DNA from: Flavobacterium aquatile LMG 4008 = ATCC 11947
GTDB taxonomy: Bacteria > Bacteroidota > Bacteroidia > Flavobacteriales > Flavobacteriaceae
Direction: 5' to 3'
Length of the DNA stretch: 64,000 nt
NCBI RefSeq assembly: GCF_000757385.1
Contig: NZ_JRHH01000002.1
Span: 124,001-188,000 of the forward strand
This document shows, in pieces, positions 8,545 through 16,241 of this stretch. The position numbers were made by a program, and so were the translations under genes. The stretch's first letter is position 1; each line of letters begins with the position of its first letter. The notes beneath the pieces are model-generated. The model was not told the DNA's origin, did not search any database, and saw nothing but the letters and a program-made list of their open reading frames with translations.

Positions 8545-9204
8545 TTACAAATTAAACAATACTTGAGCGCTTACCGTTCCTAAGTTTCCTTTAAAATCAT
8601 CGCCGCCGTTTAATGTTTTTAAACTGCTTTCTTTGTTTAAATTATTTAAAATATTGTTCACTCCATATTGGTAAAAAACAACTGCTCTTACTATTCTATT
8701 ACCAGCAGAAACCCCAAAATATAAGTTCCCGTTGATCTTTGTTACATCAACAATTTGCTTTGCCTGTAAAAGTGTTCCGTTGATGATATTGGTTTCGTCT
8801 GATTCTTGTACACTCATTTTTCCGTTTACTTGTAAAACTGGTCCGAAATCTAAAGAAACATGATCTTTTACTACATTATAACTTAGTAATAATCGCACTT
8901 GAGCTCCAGAAACACTGAATTCGGTATCTTTTTTAGCCAAAGAAGTAGAAGTCGTTTCCAATGAAAACGTGTTGTAGAAAAATTGCATTCCGAAAATCAT
9001 ACTAAAATCATTGTAGTAATTTCCTCTTACAGAAAGTCCGCCAGCAAAACCAATTCCAGGTTTAGAATCGAAATTGGATGTAAATAAATTAGATTGTGAA
9101 ATTCCGCCAGAGATACCAATTCTATTTCCGTCTCTATTACCATATTGTGCAAAAATTGCATTGGTGAAAACGGAAAAAACGGCCACTAAAAAATATTTAT
9201 TCAT
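8545..9204 (-). CDS. Outer membrane beta-barrel (porin-like) protein
   Basis: A 219-residue protein with a clear signal peptide (cleavage expected after NAIFAQ, about residue 20). Alternating hydrophobic/polar strands follow, such as GISGGISQSNLF, NYYNDFSMIFGMQFFYNTF and RAVVFYQYGVNNIL, and it ends in a terminal aromatic-type strand (SAQVLFNL). This is the pattern of small Bacteroidetes barrels annotated as PorT-like or outer membrane beta-barrel proteins. Ligand and role are unknown. It stands alone between gltX and a divergent SPFH gene. Confidence 0.7.
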   Translation of the reverse strand: MNKYFLVAVFSVFTNAIFAQYGNRDGNRIGISGGISQSNLFTSNFDSKPGIGFAGGLSVRGNYYNDFSMIFGMQFFYNTFSLETTSTSLAKKDTEFSVSGAQVRLLLSYNVVKDHVSLDFGPVLQVNGKMSVQESDETNIINGTLLQAKQIVDVTKINGNLYFGVSAGNRIVRAVVFYQYGVNNILNNLNKESSLKTLNGGDDFKGNLGTVSAQVLFNL

Positions 9205-9276
9205 TATGTAAATTAATTTGTAACAAACATAAGTTATTCTCGTATAATTACCGTATTAACAACTTAATTATTCCAC

Positions 9277-10263
9277 ATGAACCCATTTATTATTGTTTTG
9301 ATAGTCTTCGGATTATTTATTTTATTTGCTTCGTTCTTTACTGTTAAGCAACAAACGGCTGTTGTAATAGAACGATTTGGTAAATTTACAAGTATTAGAA
9401 ATTCGGGATTGCAACTTAAAATTCCTATCATTGATAGAGTTGCAGGAAGAGTAAATCTGCGTATTCAACAACTTGATGTATTGATTGAAACCAAAACTAA
9501 AGATAACGTGTTTATCAAAATGAAAGTTTCGGTTCAGTTTAAAGTGATTCAAGACAAGGTTTATGAAGCGTTTTATAAATTAGAATACCCGCATGATCAA
9601 ATTACAGCCTATGTATTTGACGTTGTTCGTGCTGAAGTTCCTAAATTAATTTTAGATGATGTATTTGTTAGAAAAGACGATATTGCAATTGCGGTAAAAC
9701 GTGAATTGAACGAAGCAATGACCACTTATGGATATGATATTATCAATACTTTAGTTACCGATATCGATCCAGATATTCAAGTGAAAAATGCGATGAATAG
9801 AATTAATGCTGCCGATAGAGAGAAAACGGCTGCAGAATTTGAAAGTGAAGCACAAAGAATTAGAATTGTTGCTAAAGCAAAAGCTGAAGCTGAAAGTAAA
9901 AAACTTCAAGGTCAAGGTATTGCAGATCAACGTAGAGAAATTGCTCGTGGATTGGTTGAAAGTGTTGAAGTATTAAATTCGGTTGGAATTAACTCACAAG
10001 AAGCATCAGCTTTAATTGTAGTTACGCAACATTATGATACTTTACAGGCGATTGGTGCCGATACTAATTCGAATTTAATTTTGTTACCAAATTCGCCACA
10101 AGCCGGAAGCGACATGTTGAATAATATGGTGGCAAGTTTTTCTGCAAGTAACCAAATTGGAGAAACGATGAAAAATCAACCAAAACGTCCAAAGAAAAAA
10201 ATTGATAACACTTCTGCCGATTATAATCCATCGGATACAAGTAATCCGACAGACGAAGTATAA
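9277..10263 (+). CDS. SPFH/Band 7 domain protein (stomatin/QmcA-like)
   Basis: One N-terminal membrane anchor (residues 2-20) precedes an SPFH domain opening with QQTAVVIERFGKFTSIRNSGLQLKIPIIDRV, closely like QmcA/slipin proteins. A helical region rich in Ala/Glu/Lys (AEFESEAQRIRIVAKAKAEAESKKLQGQG, split here over about residues 185-215) follows and usually drives oligomerisation. The last 40 residues are basic and disordered. Family members form membrane scaffolds that influence proteases and lipid domains; no NfeD partner is adjacent. A strong terminator follows the stop. Confidence 0.9.
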   Translation: MNPFIIVLIVFGLFILFASFFTVKQQTAVVIERFGKFTSIRNSGLQLKIPIIDRVAGRVNLRIQQLDVLIETKTKDNVFIKMKVSVQFKVIQDKVYEAFYKLEYPHDQITAYVFDVVRAEVPKLILDDVFVRKDDIAIAVKRELNEAMTTYGYDIINTLVTDIDPDIQVKNAMNRINAADREKTAAEFESEAQRIRIVAKAKAEAESKKLQGQGIADQRREIARGLVESVEVLNSVGINSQEASALIVVTQHYDTLQAIGADTNSNLILLPNSPQAGSDMLNNMVASFSASNQIGETMKNQPKRPKKKIDNTSADYNPSDTSNPTDEV

Positions 10264-10281
10264 ATGTATTTTTATTACAAA

Positions 10282-10307
10282 AAAAAGAGGCTTAATCGCC
10301 TCTTTTT
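10282..10307. terminator. Intrinsic terminator after the SPFH gene, inside the end of the convergent gene
   Basis: AAAAAGAGGC (10282-10291) pairs with GCCTCTTTTT (10298-10307) around a 6-base loop, giving an A-tract/T-tract hairpin that can work in both directions. Its right arm encodes the last residues (NRKRGD) of the convergent small gene, so coding and termination signals share DNA. Confidence 0.85.
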
Positions 10308-10546
10308 CTGTTTATATACCAATTGAAAACATACGGAATAAGTAGCTTTAAAATCGTTCCATACGTTCCAGAAAATACTTTTTGATACAAATTTCCGAGC
10401 AAAGAAACCGACTTTGAAGGAAGAATGCTTTCTTTAGTTTTATCGATACTTAAAAGCATTTTTTGGTAATAGATTTCTTTTTCTAATTTTAGAATTTCTA
10501 AATCTTGCTCAATTTCAGCATAGGATGAATATTTTTTGGTCTCCAT
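10292..10546 (-). CDS. Small DUF6327-like protein
   Basis: An 84-residue protein. The first half is charged and helical (YAEIEQDLEILKLEKEIYYQKMLLSIDKTKESI), and the second half holds a short hydrophobic stretch (YGTILKLLIPYVFNWYI) that may touch the membrane. It resembles a short family I recall as DUF6327, found beside YtxH and holin-like genes in flavobacteria. It starts 3 bases after the stop of the holin-like gene, so it is the last gene of a three-gene operon. Function unknown. Confidence 0.65.
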   Translation of the reverse strand: METKKYSSYAEIEQDLEILKLEKEIYYQKMLLSIDKTKESILPSKSVSLLGNLYQKVFSGTYGTILKLLIPYVFNWYINRKRGD

Positions 10547-10549
10547 AAA

Positions 10550-10900
10550 TTAGTCGTTAAAAAATATTTCTGAGAATTTTTCTAAAATTGGTCCTTCTAC
10601 TATTTTATCTTTCACTAAAAATAATAGTAAGGCTAGAACTAAATAAATTCCGGCCACGGCAAGAAATCCCAATGGATAACTATCGAACAAATTACCCAAT
10701 GCAAATGCTCCGGCTATTGATACAAAAAGCAACACAATAGAAAGACAAATGGTGATAAGTAAAAACTTAAGCATTAATGTGGTTGACTTCATTGCAACTT
10801 TAAAACCCCAAAGTTTATAGTAAGCAATACTACTATCTAAATAGGCTTTAGCATTTTCTTGAACTGCGTCAGTGTGTTCTTTTAAATCTTCAAATGCCAT
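10550..10900 (-). CDS. Phage-holin-like family membrane protein (holin superfamily III type)
   Basis: A 116-residue protein with an N-terminal amphipathic helix (DLKEHTDAVQENAKAYLDSS) and two adjacent membrane segments (about 45-70 and 78-98), the layout of PF07332-type 'phage holin family' proteins. Despite the name these are chromosomal and often sit in envelope-stress operons. The start overlaps the upstream YtxH stop as TAATG, which implies translational coupling. Nothing around it suggests a prophage. Confidence 0.7.
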   Translation of the reverse strand: MAFEDLKEHTDAVQENAKAYLDSSIAYYKLWGFKVAMKSTTLMLKFLLITICLSIVLLFVSIAGAFALGNLFDSYPLGFLAVAGIYLVLALLLFLVKDKIVEGPILEKFSEIFFND

Positions 10901-11229
10901 TATTTTTGAAGTTTAGCGTTTTGTTTTTTTAATTCGGCCAATTTTTCTTCTAGAAACGTAATTGCTTCTTCGGCTTTATAGCTCGAATTAGAAAGTAAGT
11001 CTTCCACAGTTTCTTTAAAATCTGCTTTAGATTTAGAAAATTTGTCTTTCGCTTCTTCTTCTATCGAACTCCATTTATCTTTTGCTTGATCTTTTAAATC
11101 ATCAAAACCATCTTTTAGTTTTTCTCTAGTTTTTTCACCTTTATCTGGAGCAAATAAAATTCCGATTCCAACTCCAATTGCTGCACCAACTAAAAGTGCC
11201 AATGCGCCATTTCCATTTTTACTTGACAT
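10900..11229 (-). CDS. YtxH domain-containing protein
   Basis: A 109-residue protein. A glycine-rich hydrophobic segment (ALALLVGAAIGVGIGILFAPDKGEKTREKL) matches the YtxH domain (PF12732), followed by a charged, probably coiled-coil tail to the end. Such proteins are membrane-anchored and tied to general stress in other bacteria. It is the first gene of the YtxH/holin-like/DUF6327-like operon. Confidence 0.8.
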   Translation of the reverse strand: MSSKNGNGALALLVGAAIGVGIGILFAPDKGEKTREKLKDGFDDLKDQAKDKWSSIEEEAKDKFSKSKADFKETVEDLLSNSSYKAEEAITFLEEKLAELKKQNAKLQK

Positions 11230-11515
11230 AACTTTTGATTTAATTATTTTAAAAGTACAAAAAATATTTCTTTTTAGTGTTAATAAGCCGTTAAAGCAAC
11301 AAAACTTATTTTAAAGCGATTTATTAAATGATTTTTTTAAAGATGATAAAAGACATTCAGGATTTCTGAAAATGTATAAAAATCAATTTATGAAGGTCAA
11401 TTTTAATAGTAAAAAATAATGGTAATTCTGATTTTAATAATCAATTACAATAATAGAAAAAACCAACATTTCTGCTGGTTTTTATATGTAAAATCTATTT
11501 TGTATAATCAGAAAA
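11230..11515. other. Intergenic gap without a recognisable gene
   Basis: About 290 AT-rich bases between the YtxH gene and the secreted-protein gene, both on the minus strand. I see no open frame with codon-like composition. It holds the terminator of the downstream operon at its right end and presumably the YtxH operon promoter at its left. Confidence 0.5.
11457..11483 (-). terminator. Terminator-like hairpin after the secreted-protein operon
   Basis: AAAAAACCA and TGGTTTTT flank a short loop (ACATTTCTGC) 33 bases beyond the stop of the minus-strand gene, with a T-tract on the minus strand. The stem is short but the A/T tracts are typical. Confidence 0.6.
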
Positions 11516-12154
11516 TTATCTAACCAATTTTCCTCTTTTCAATTGTTCTCCATATTTAGCTTGAAATTCTCTTGCATCGATTTGGAGTTGTGAAACAAGT
11601 TCCGAAACATTTGTAGCTTCACTTACACTTCTTCCGTTGTAACTTGTGTAACATTTGTCATCCGAAATATAAAGAACCGCATCAAGATTAGGAACATGAA
11701 CAATTCGTAAACCTTTAAAATCACTTGCTTTTACCGTTCTTGGAAGCTGATTTAATTCGGATGTATATTGTTGATTTACAAATTCAACGGCCTTGGTTTC
11801 TCTACCATTTGAAGCGACAGAAACAGTTGTAACAACAGTACTTCCTTTAGTTAACGGAACCACAAATCGTTCGTTTCTAGTAGAAATAGATCCTAAATTT
11901 TGAGCTTGACTACTCAATAAACTATTGAAATTTGCAGTGAATTCTTCAATTGGATTTCCAGTTTCTGTTCCGTCAAGATCGCTAGCGTTTAAGCCAAAAT
12001 TAAAATCTTTATTATCGGATAATATTCGTAAAAAGTCAGCCTTTCCCTTAGTTGCTGCTTCTCTAATGCTTCCGTTTGAAGTGGTTGGCTGTGCAAAAAC
12101 TGACACTGAAATCATCACTAAAAACAAACTTACGTATTTTGATAAATTTTTCAT
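11516..12154 (-). CDS. Secreted protein of unknown function, partner of the cysteine protease
   Basis: A 212-residue protein with a signal peptide ending at about residue 22 (SVSVFAQ). I recognise no domain in the rest, which has predicted beta strands in the middle (RFVVPLTKGSTVVTTVSVAS, GLRIVHVPNLDAVLYISDD) and a helical C-terminus. It lies 20 bases after the stop of the papain-like protease gene and shares its terminator, so the two are probably one operon. It could be an inhibitor, a chaperone or a substrate of the protease; the sequence alone does not decide. Confidence 0.6.
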   Translation of the reverse strand: MKNLSKYVSLFLVMISVSVFAQPTTSNGSIREAATKGKADFLRILSDNKDFNFGLNASDLDGTETGNPIEEFTANFNSLLSSQAQNLGSISTRNERFVVPLTKGSTVVTTVSVASNGRETKAVEFVNQQYTSELNQLPRTVKASDFKGLRIVHVPNLDAVLYISDDKCYTSYNGRSVSEATNVSELVSQLQIDAREFQAKYGEQLKRGKLVR

Positions 12155-12173
12155 TTTTATGTATTTTTAAAAG

Positions 12174-12764
12174 TTATTTTTTACTTATTTTATGCCATGT
12201 TGCCCAGTGTGTGCTTGTTCCTGAAGGATTTACATACTCTTCGTAAGTAATTAATCGTTCTTGACCGTTACATGGTGACCATGGATCATTTAGTACTACA
12301 TAATTTGTGCCATTTACTGATACATAACCTTTTACAACTACAACATGACCAACAACGCCTTCGGTTCCATAAGCATAACCAAGTACATCTTTGCTACAGT
12401 AAATGCTTTTTTTCAATTCGTCCCAACTTAAAGCCGAAGTAGTTTCTGTGAATTTTAATCCAGCGAAATCTAATTCTAACCAACCTGGCGAATTACAATC
12501 GTTTGTCTTTCTACAGCTAGAATCGGTTGGTTCGTCGTCACAACAATTTGTTTTTCCAAATCTATGATTGGCTAAATCACATTGCGATACAATTATGCCT
12601 TCGTTTTGTGCTATCATTTGCGTGGTCGCAGCCCAACACCACTTGTCGGTTTGCTGCGGATGAAGTGTGTTGTTTACGCTTCCAATAAGTCCTGGTTTGC
12701 AACAACTTTGTGTTAAAAAAAGTACTGCAATGACACCAAGGATACTACATAATCTTGTTTTCAT
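12174..12764 (-). CDS. Papain-like cysteine protease, predicted lipoprotein
   Basis: 196 residues. A lipoprotein signal with lipobox LTQSC puts the lipidated cysteine at 21. The mature part begins like the AvrRpt2/C70 and C39-like papain folds: HPQQTDKWCWAATTQM gives the catalytic C43, GHVVVVKGY gives H140, and VVLNDPW gives N159 or D160 as third member. Several further cysteines (62, 74, 75, 84, 90, 123, 165) suggest disulfides outside the cytoplasm. It is the first gene of a two-gene operon. Protease activity is inferred from the intact catalytic residues; targets are unknown. Confidence 0.75.
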   Translation of the reverse strand: MKTRLCSILGVIAVLFLTQSCCKPGLIGSVNNTLHPQQTDKWCWAATTQMIAQNEGIIVSQCDLANHRFGKTNCCDDEPTDSSCRKTNDCNSPGWLELDFAGLKFTETTSALSWDELKKSIYCSKDVLGYAYGTEGVVGHVVVVKGYVSVNGTNYVVLNDPWSPCNGQERLITYEEYVNPSGTSTHWATWHKISKK

Positions 12765-12942
12765 AATGGTTTTGTTTTTAAGTTTTCCTTACTCTTTTGG
12801 GGCTTTTCAGGTTTCGCCTTGAACAAAGCAAAATTCAGTCATTTAGAAAAACTGAGGTAGAGGAAAAACCCTATTTTATCATAAGGGTAAAAACCCTATT
12901 TTTTGGGGTAACTTATTTAAAAATAAGACATTATGAAATAAA

Positions 12943-12966
12943 AAAACCTGCAATAATGCAGGTTTT
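12943..12966 (-). terminator. Intrinsic terminator of glnS
   Basis: AAAACCTGCA (12943-12952) pairs perfectly with TGCAGGTTTT (12957-12966) around an ATAA loop, 22 bases beyond the glnS stop. The T-tract on the minus strand faces the right way for glnS. Confidence 0.85.
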
Positions 12967-12987
12967 AAAAGTATTGTGAGTATAAAA

Positions 12988-14673
12988 TTATTCTTTATTT
13001 TCCACTTTTGCCCACGTATCTCTTAGTCCAACGGTTTTGTTAAAAACCAATTTTTCGGCAGATGAATCTTTATCAACACAATAATAACCTAAACGTTGAA
13101 ATTGAAATCTGTCACCATCTTTTGCAGAAGCTAAACTTGGTTCAAGATAACCTGTAATTACTTCTAATGAATTTGGATTGATGTATTCTTTAAAATCTAC
13201 TTCTTTATCTCCATCAGGATTTTCGTGAGTAAAAAGGCGGTCATACAAACGAACTTCAGCTTCAATAGCGTGTTTAATTGAAACCCAATGAATCGTTCCT
13301 TTTACTTTTCTTTGTGACGCTTCTGTTCCGCTTCCGCTTCTAGAATCTTCGTCATAAGTACAATGAATTTCTGTAATAGTTCCATCAGGATCTTTTACAA
13401 CACTTTCACCTTTAATTATATATCCATTTTTAAGACGAACTTCTGTTCCTAATGTTAATCTGAAGAATTTCTTATTGGCTTCTTCTTGAAAATCTTCTCT
13501 TTCTATATATAATTCTCTAGAAAAAGGCACTTCTCTAAATCCTAAACTTGCGTCTTCCTGACTATTTTCTGCTTCTAATAATTCCTCTTTCCCTTCTGGA
13601 TAATTGGTAATTATTAATTTCACAGGATTTAAAACTGCCATAACTCTTGGCGCAGATTTGTTTAAATCTTCACGAACACAAAATTCTAAAAGCGAAACAT
13701 CAATTAAATTAGTACGTTTTGCAATTCCTATTGTGTTAGCAAAATTTCTTATTGATGCTGGCGTATAACCACGTCTTCTCATTCCAGAAATCGTACTCAT
13801 TCTAGGATCATCCCAAGAACTAACATGTTTATCTTGAACCAATTGCAGTAATTTTCTTTTAGAAACTACAGTATGCGAAAGGTTTCTACGAGCAAATTCC
13901 CTTTGTTTAGGACGCGTTTTATTAGTGTCATAAATTTGATCTAAAAACCAATCGTATAATTCTCTGTGAGGTAAAAATTCGAGTGTACAAAACGAATGCG
14001 AAATTTGTTCTAAATAATCGCTTTCACCGTGAGCCCAATCATACATTGGATAAATACACCATTTATCACCAGTTCTATGATGATGTGAGTGCAAAATTCG
14101 ATACATAATCGGATCACGCATCAACATATTATTGGCACCCATACTTATTTTAGCACGAAGAATATGAGTTCCGTTTGGAAATTCTCCGTTTTTCATTCGT
14201 TCAAATAAATCTAAATTCTCTTCAACCGATCTATTTCTGAACGGTGAATCAGTTCCTGGAGTTGTTGGAGTACCTTTTTGAATAGCCATTTCTTCAGACG
14301 ATTGACTGTCAACATAGGCTTTCCCTTTTTTAATAAATTCAACAGCCCAATCGTATAATTGTTGAAAATAATCAGAAGCATAACATTCTGTATCCCATTT
14401 ATAACCAAGCCATTGTACATCTTTTTTAATTGCATCAACAAATTCCTGTTCTTCCTTTGCCGGATTGGTATCATCAAAACGCAAATTCACTGGCGCTTGA
14501 TAATCAATTCCTAATCCAAAATTTAAACAAATTGCACTAGCATGACCAACGTGTAAATACCCATTAGGTTCTGGCGGAAAACGAAAACGAAGCTTATCTT
14601 GTGATAATCCGTTTTTTAAATCTTCTTCTATGATTTGCTCAATAAAATTTAAAGACTTCTCTTCTGTTGACAT
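12988..14673 (-). CDS. glnS: Glutaminyl-tRNA synthetase
   Basis: Charges tRNA-Gln directly, so this organism does not depend only on the GatCAB route. The class I motif is HVGH at 41-44 after FPPEPNGYL, and the second is VVSKRKL at 269-275. YPMYDWAHGESDYLEQISHSFCTLEF is the family's characteristic middle block. At 561 residues it is full length, with the two-barrel anticodon-binding C-terminus. It is transcribed alone with its own promoter and terminator. Confidence 0.98.
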   Translation of the reverse strand: MSTEEKSLNFIEQIIEEDLKNGLSQDKLRFRFPPEPNGYLHVGHASAICLNFGLGIDYQAPVNLRFDDTNPAKEEQEFVDAIKKDVQWLGYKWDTECYASDYFQQLYDWAVEFIKKGKAYVDSQSSEEMAIQKGTPTTPGTDSPFRNRSVEENLDLFERMKNGEFPNGTHILRAKISMGANNMLMRDPIMYRILHSHHHRTGDKWCIYPMYDWAHGESDYLEQISHSFCTLEFLPHRELYDWFLDQIYDTNKTRPKQREFARRNLSHTVVSKRKLLQLVQDKHVSSWDDPRMSTISGMRRRGYTPASIRNFANTIGIAKRTNLIDVSLLEFCVREDLNKSAPRVMAVLNPVKLIITNYPEGKEELLEAENSQEDASLGFREVPFSRELYIEREDFQEEANKKFFRLTLGTEVRLKNGYIIKGESVVKDPDGTITEIHCTYDEDSRSGSGTEASQRKVKGTIHWVSIKHAIEAEVRLYDRLFTHENPDGDKEVDFKEYINPNSLEVITGYLEPSLASAKDGDRFQFQRLGYYCVDKDSSAEKLVFNKTVGLRDTWAKVENKE

Positions 14674-14692
14674 AATTATTTTGTAATTTTAG

Positions 14693-14700
14693 CAAAGATA
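14693..14700 (-). promoter_or_regulatory. Promoter -7 box of glnS
   Basis: TATCTTTG on the minus strand matches TAnnTTTG and ends 19 bases before the glnS start codon. I see no clear -33 TTG at the expected distance. Confidence 0.55.
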
Positions 14701-14706
14701 AAAAAG

Positions 14707-14783
14707 TTTACAGTTTTCGGTTTACAGTTTACAGTTTTCTTTTAGAAACTTGTTACTGAGACTGAAAACTGAGACTGAAAACT
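14707..14783. repeat. Period-7 and period-13 repeats between glnS and folB
   Basis: TTTACAG-type heptamers occupy the left part and two copies of GAGACTGAAAACT the right part. CAGTTTTC on the left and GAAAACTG on the right can also pair. It fills most of the gap between the divergent glnS and folB genes. Confidence 0.7.
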
Positions 14784-14789
14784 ATAAAA

Positions 14790-15149
14790 ATGGGAACCAT
14801 CAAATTACAAAATATCAGGACTTTTTCGTTTCACGGATGTCTTGAAGAAGAAGCCAAAATAGGATCTGATTATCGTGTTGATCTAGAAATTAAAACTGAT
14901 TTACGAAAATCTGCAGTGTCAGATGACTTGAAAGATACGGTTGATTACGTGCTTTTAAACAGAGTTGTTGAAGAAGAAATGGCTATTCGCTCTAAATTAT
15001 TGGAACATGTAGCACAAAGAATCATAACAAGAATCTTTAAAGAAGTTCCTTCTGTGTCTAGAATTTTACTTGGTGTTTCTAAACTAAATCCTCCTATTGG
15101 AGGTGATGTTGAAGCGGTTACCATTGAAATGGAAGAGTACAGGAATTGA
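14790..15149 (+). CDS. folB: Dihydroneopterin aldolase
   Basis: Cleaves 7,8-dihydroneopterin to 6-hydroxymethyl-dihydropterin and glycolaldehyde in folate synthesis. The N-terminus IKLQNIRTFSFHGCLEEEAKIGSDYRVDL carries the pattern FxxHGxxxEE of the family, with the active-site Glu in CLEEE; the conserved lysine is in VSKLNPP near the end. DTVDYVLLNRVV is another conserved block. At 119 residues it is full length. No other folate gene is adjacent. Confidence 0.93.
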   Translation: MGTIKLQNIRTFSFHGCLEEEAKIGSDYRVDLEIKTDLRKSAVSDDLKDTVDYVLLNRVVEEEMAIRSKLLEHVAQRIITRIFKEVPSVSRILLGVSKLNPPIGGDVEAVTIEMEEYRN

Positions 15150-15154
15150 AAATA

Positions 15155-15182
15155 ATTACGAATTAAAAATTACGAATTACGA
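15155..15182. repeat. ATTACGA heptamer repeats
   Basis: Three ATTACGA units, the last two in direct tandem, lie just after the folB stop. They are followed by a repeated TTATCAATTG motif that runs into the tRNA promoter. Confidence 0.7.
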
Positions 15183-15207
15183 ATTTTTAAAAATTGTTAA
15201 TTATCAA

Positions 15208-15237
15208 TTGCTAATTATCAATTGTTTTATATATTTG
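15208..15237 (+). promoter_or_regulatory. Promoter of tRNA-Cys
   Basis: TTG (15208-15210) and TATATTTG (15230-15237) are separated by 19 bases, matching the flavobacterial consensus. The tRNA begins 18 bases downstream, leaving a short leader. Confidence 0.75.
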
Positions 15238-15254
15238 CAGTCCAATAAATAATT

Positions 15255-15325
15255 GGCGTCGTGGCCGAGCGGCTAGGCTGGGCTCTGCAAAAGCTCCTAC
15301 TCCGGTTCGAATCCGGACGATGCCT
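15255..15325 (+). tRNA. tRNA-Cys (anticodon GCA)
   Basis: A complete cloverleaf folds by hand. Acceptor arms are GGCGTCG and CGATGCC (one G-T pair), with GCC/GGC as D-stem and GGGCT/AGCTC as anticodon stem. The loop CTGCAAA carries GCA, the T-arm is TCCGG-TTCGAAT-CCGGA, and the discriminator base is T73, as expected for tRNA-Cys. CCA is not encoded. The 3' half is repeated twice downstream. Confidence 0.95.
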
Positions 15326-15329
15326 CAGA

Positions 15330-15358
15330 AACCTTCAAGGAAACTTGGAGGTTTTTTT
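15330..15358 (+). terminator. Intrinsic terminator of tRNA-Cys
   Basis: AACCTTCAAG pairs with CTTGGAGGTT (one T-G pair) around a GAAA tetraloop, followed by seven Ts. It starts five bases after the tRNA. Confidence 0.92.
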
Positions 15359-15418
15359 GTTTTAAATTTTTAGAAAAAATTAATTAAAATTATGTTCGAA
15401 TCTGGACGATGCCTCAGA

Positions 15419-15447
15419 AACCTTCAAGGAAACTTGGAGGTTTTTTT
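15419..15447 (+). terminator. Duplicated copy of the tRNA-Cys terminator
   Basis: The hairpin, GAAA loop and T-run are the same as in the first unit, carried along in the second copy of the 90-base repeat. Confidence 0.85.
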
Positions 15448-15581
15448 AATTTTTAAATTTTTAGAAAAAATTAATTAAAGTGATGTTCGAATCCGGATGA
15501 TGACTTCATAAAAACACATACAATCGAGAGGATTTTTTTGTTTTAAATTTTTAGAAAAAATTAATTAAAGTTGTATTTGCA

Positions 15582-16235
15582 TTATAAAATTTTAATAACG
15601 ATTGGCTTCAATTTTAATGCTGAAATTCCACAGTGAATTTGAGTTTCGATATCATAAATAGTGATTTCATCATTTATTCTAGAATATTGATTTATTATTT
15701 TAAATGCGTTGCTGTCTATTCTATTTCCTAAAACTTCTATTTCCTTTCTATCAGCAATTTTTATTTTGAATTTTCTAATACTTATAAAATCTTGCTGTAA
15801 ATTTTTATCTTCAAATTTTACTCGCAAAACAGCTTGATCAAGTTTACTCTTTTGTAATCTAATGTAACTATCATCATTATAGTTTAACGTAGCAACCAAA
15901 TTTCCAAGACTTTTAATTTTAAAAAGATGCTTTTCTATTTTCTTTTTATTGTTTTTTAAAACAATATCAACAGTAATAATTGCTTCTAAACCACTTCCAG
16001 CATTGAGATTGTATATGTTTTTAGACATCAAAGATAATCCTTCTCCAGATGCCTTAAAAGATTTGCAATTTGGTACTTCTATTGATAAACTATTTGGTAT
16101 TCCTCTGTAAACTATTTTTGAATCTTTATCTACAATAATGTCTTTATCAGTATGTTTTATAACCGAAATAGTGTCATTTTGTCCATAAAATGACATCGAA
16201 ATAATAAGGAAAAATATACTTATTAAATATTTCAT
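15582..16235 (-). CDS. Secreted protein resembling the GldM C-terminal domain
   Basis: A 217-residue protein with a signal peptide (cleavage near SFYGQ, residue 19). The mature part begins KIVYRGIPNSLSIEVPNCKSFKAS, like the 'VLYRGVDNPVSIxVPG' start of the periplasmic GldM domains, and continues with KHLFKIKSLGNLVATLN and a strand-rich end (FKIKIADRKEIEVLGNRIDSNAFKII). That order fits GldM_C, here without the membrane part of GldM. GldM couples energy to type IX secretion and gliding; what a stand-alone copy does is unknown. It lies next to the tRNA-Cys repeat scar, so it may be a newcomer. Domain call is by eye. Confidence 0.55.
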   Translation of the reverse strand: MKYLISIFFLIISMSFYGQNDTISVIKHTDKDIIVDKDSKIVYRGIPNSLSIEVPNCKSFKASGEGLSLMSKNIYNLNAGSGLEAIITVDIVLKNNKKKIEKHLFKIKSLGNLVATLNYNDDSYIRLQKSKLDQAVLRVKFEDKNLQQDFISIRKFKIKIADRKEIEVLGNRIDSNAFKIINQYSRINDEITIYDIETQIHCGISALKLKPIVIKIL

Positions 16236-16241
16236 TTGAAA

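Larger units (their letters stand above)
15305..15573 (+). repeat. Three tandem copies of the tRNA-Cys 3' end plus terminator
   Basis: Units begin with GTTCGAAT at 15305, 15394 and 15485, giving periods of 89 and 91 bases. Each starts with the T-loop and 3' acceptor strand of the tRNA and ends with a conserved AT-rich tail (TAGAAAAAATTAATTAAA). Unit 2 is nearly identical to unit 1. Unit 3 has a mutated acceptor strand and a different sequence where the terminator hairpin was. Copies 2 and 3 lack the 5' part of the tRNA and cannot be functional tRNA genes. Confidence 0.9.

Noticed and set aside
9265..9280. parS-like ATTCCACATGAACC before the SPFH gene
   Set aside because: The core CACGTG is absent (CACATG) and the arms do not match.
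10550..10900. Prophage remnant because of the 'holin' resemblance
   Set aside because: No other phage genes, integrase or lysis genes; the operon partners are chromosomal envelope proteins.
12797..12979. Plus-strand open frame of 60 residues
   Set aside because: It contains the glnS terminator hairpin and a repeated AAAACCCTATTTT; no homology or start signal.
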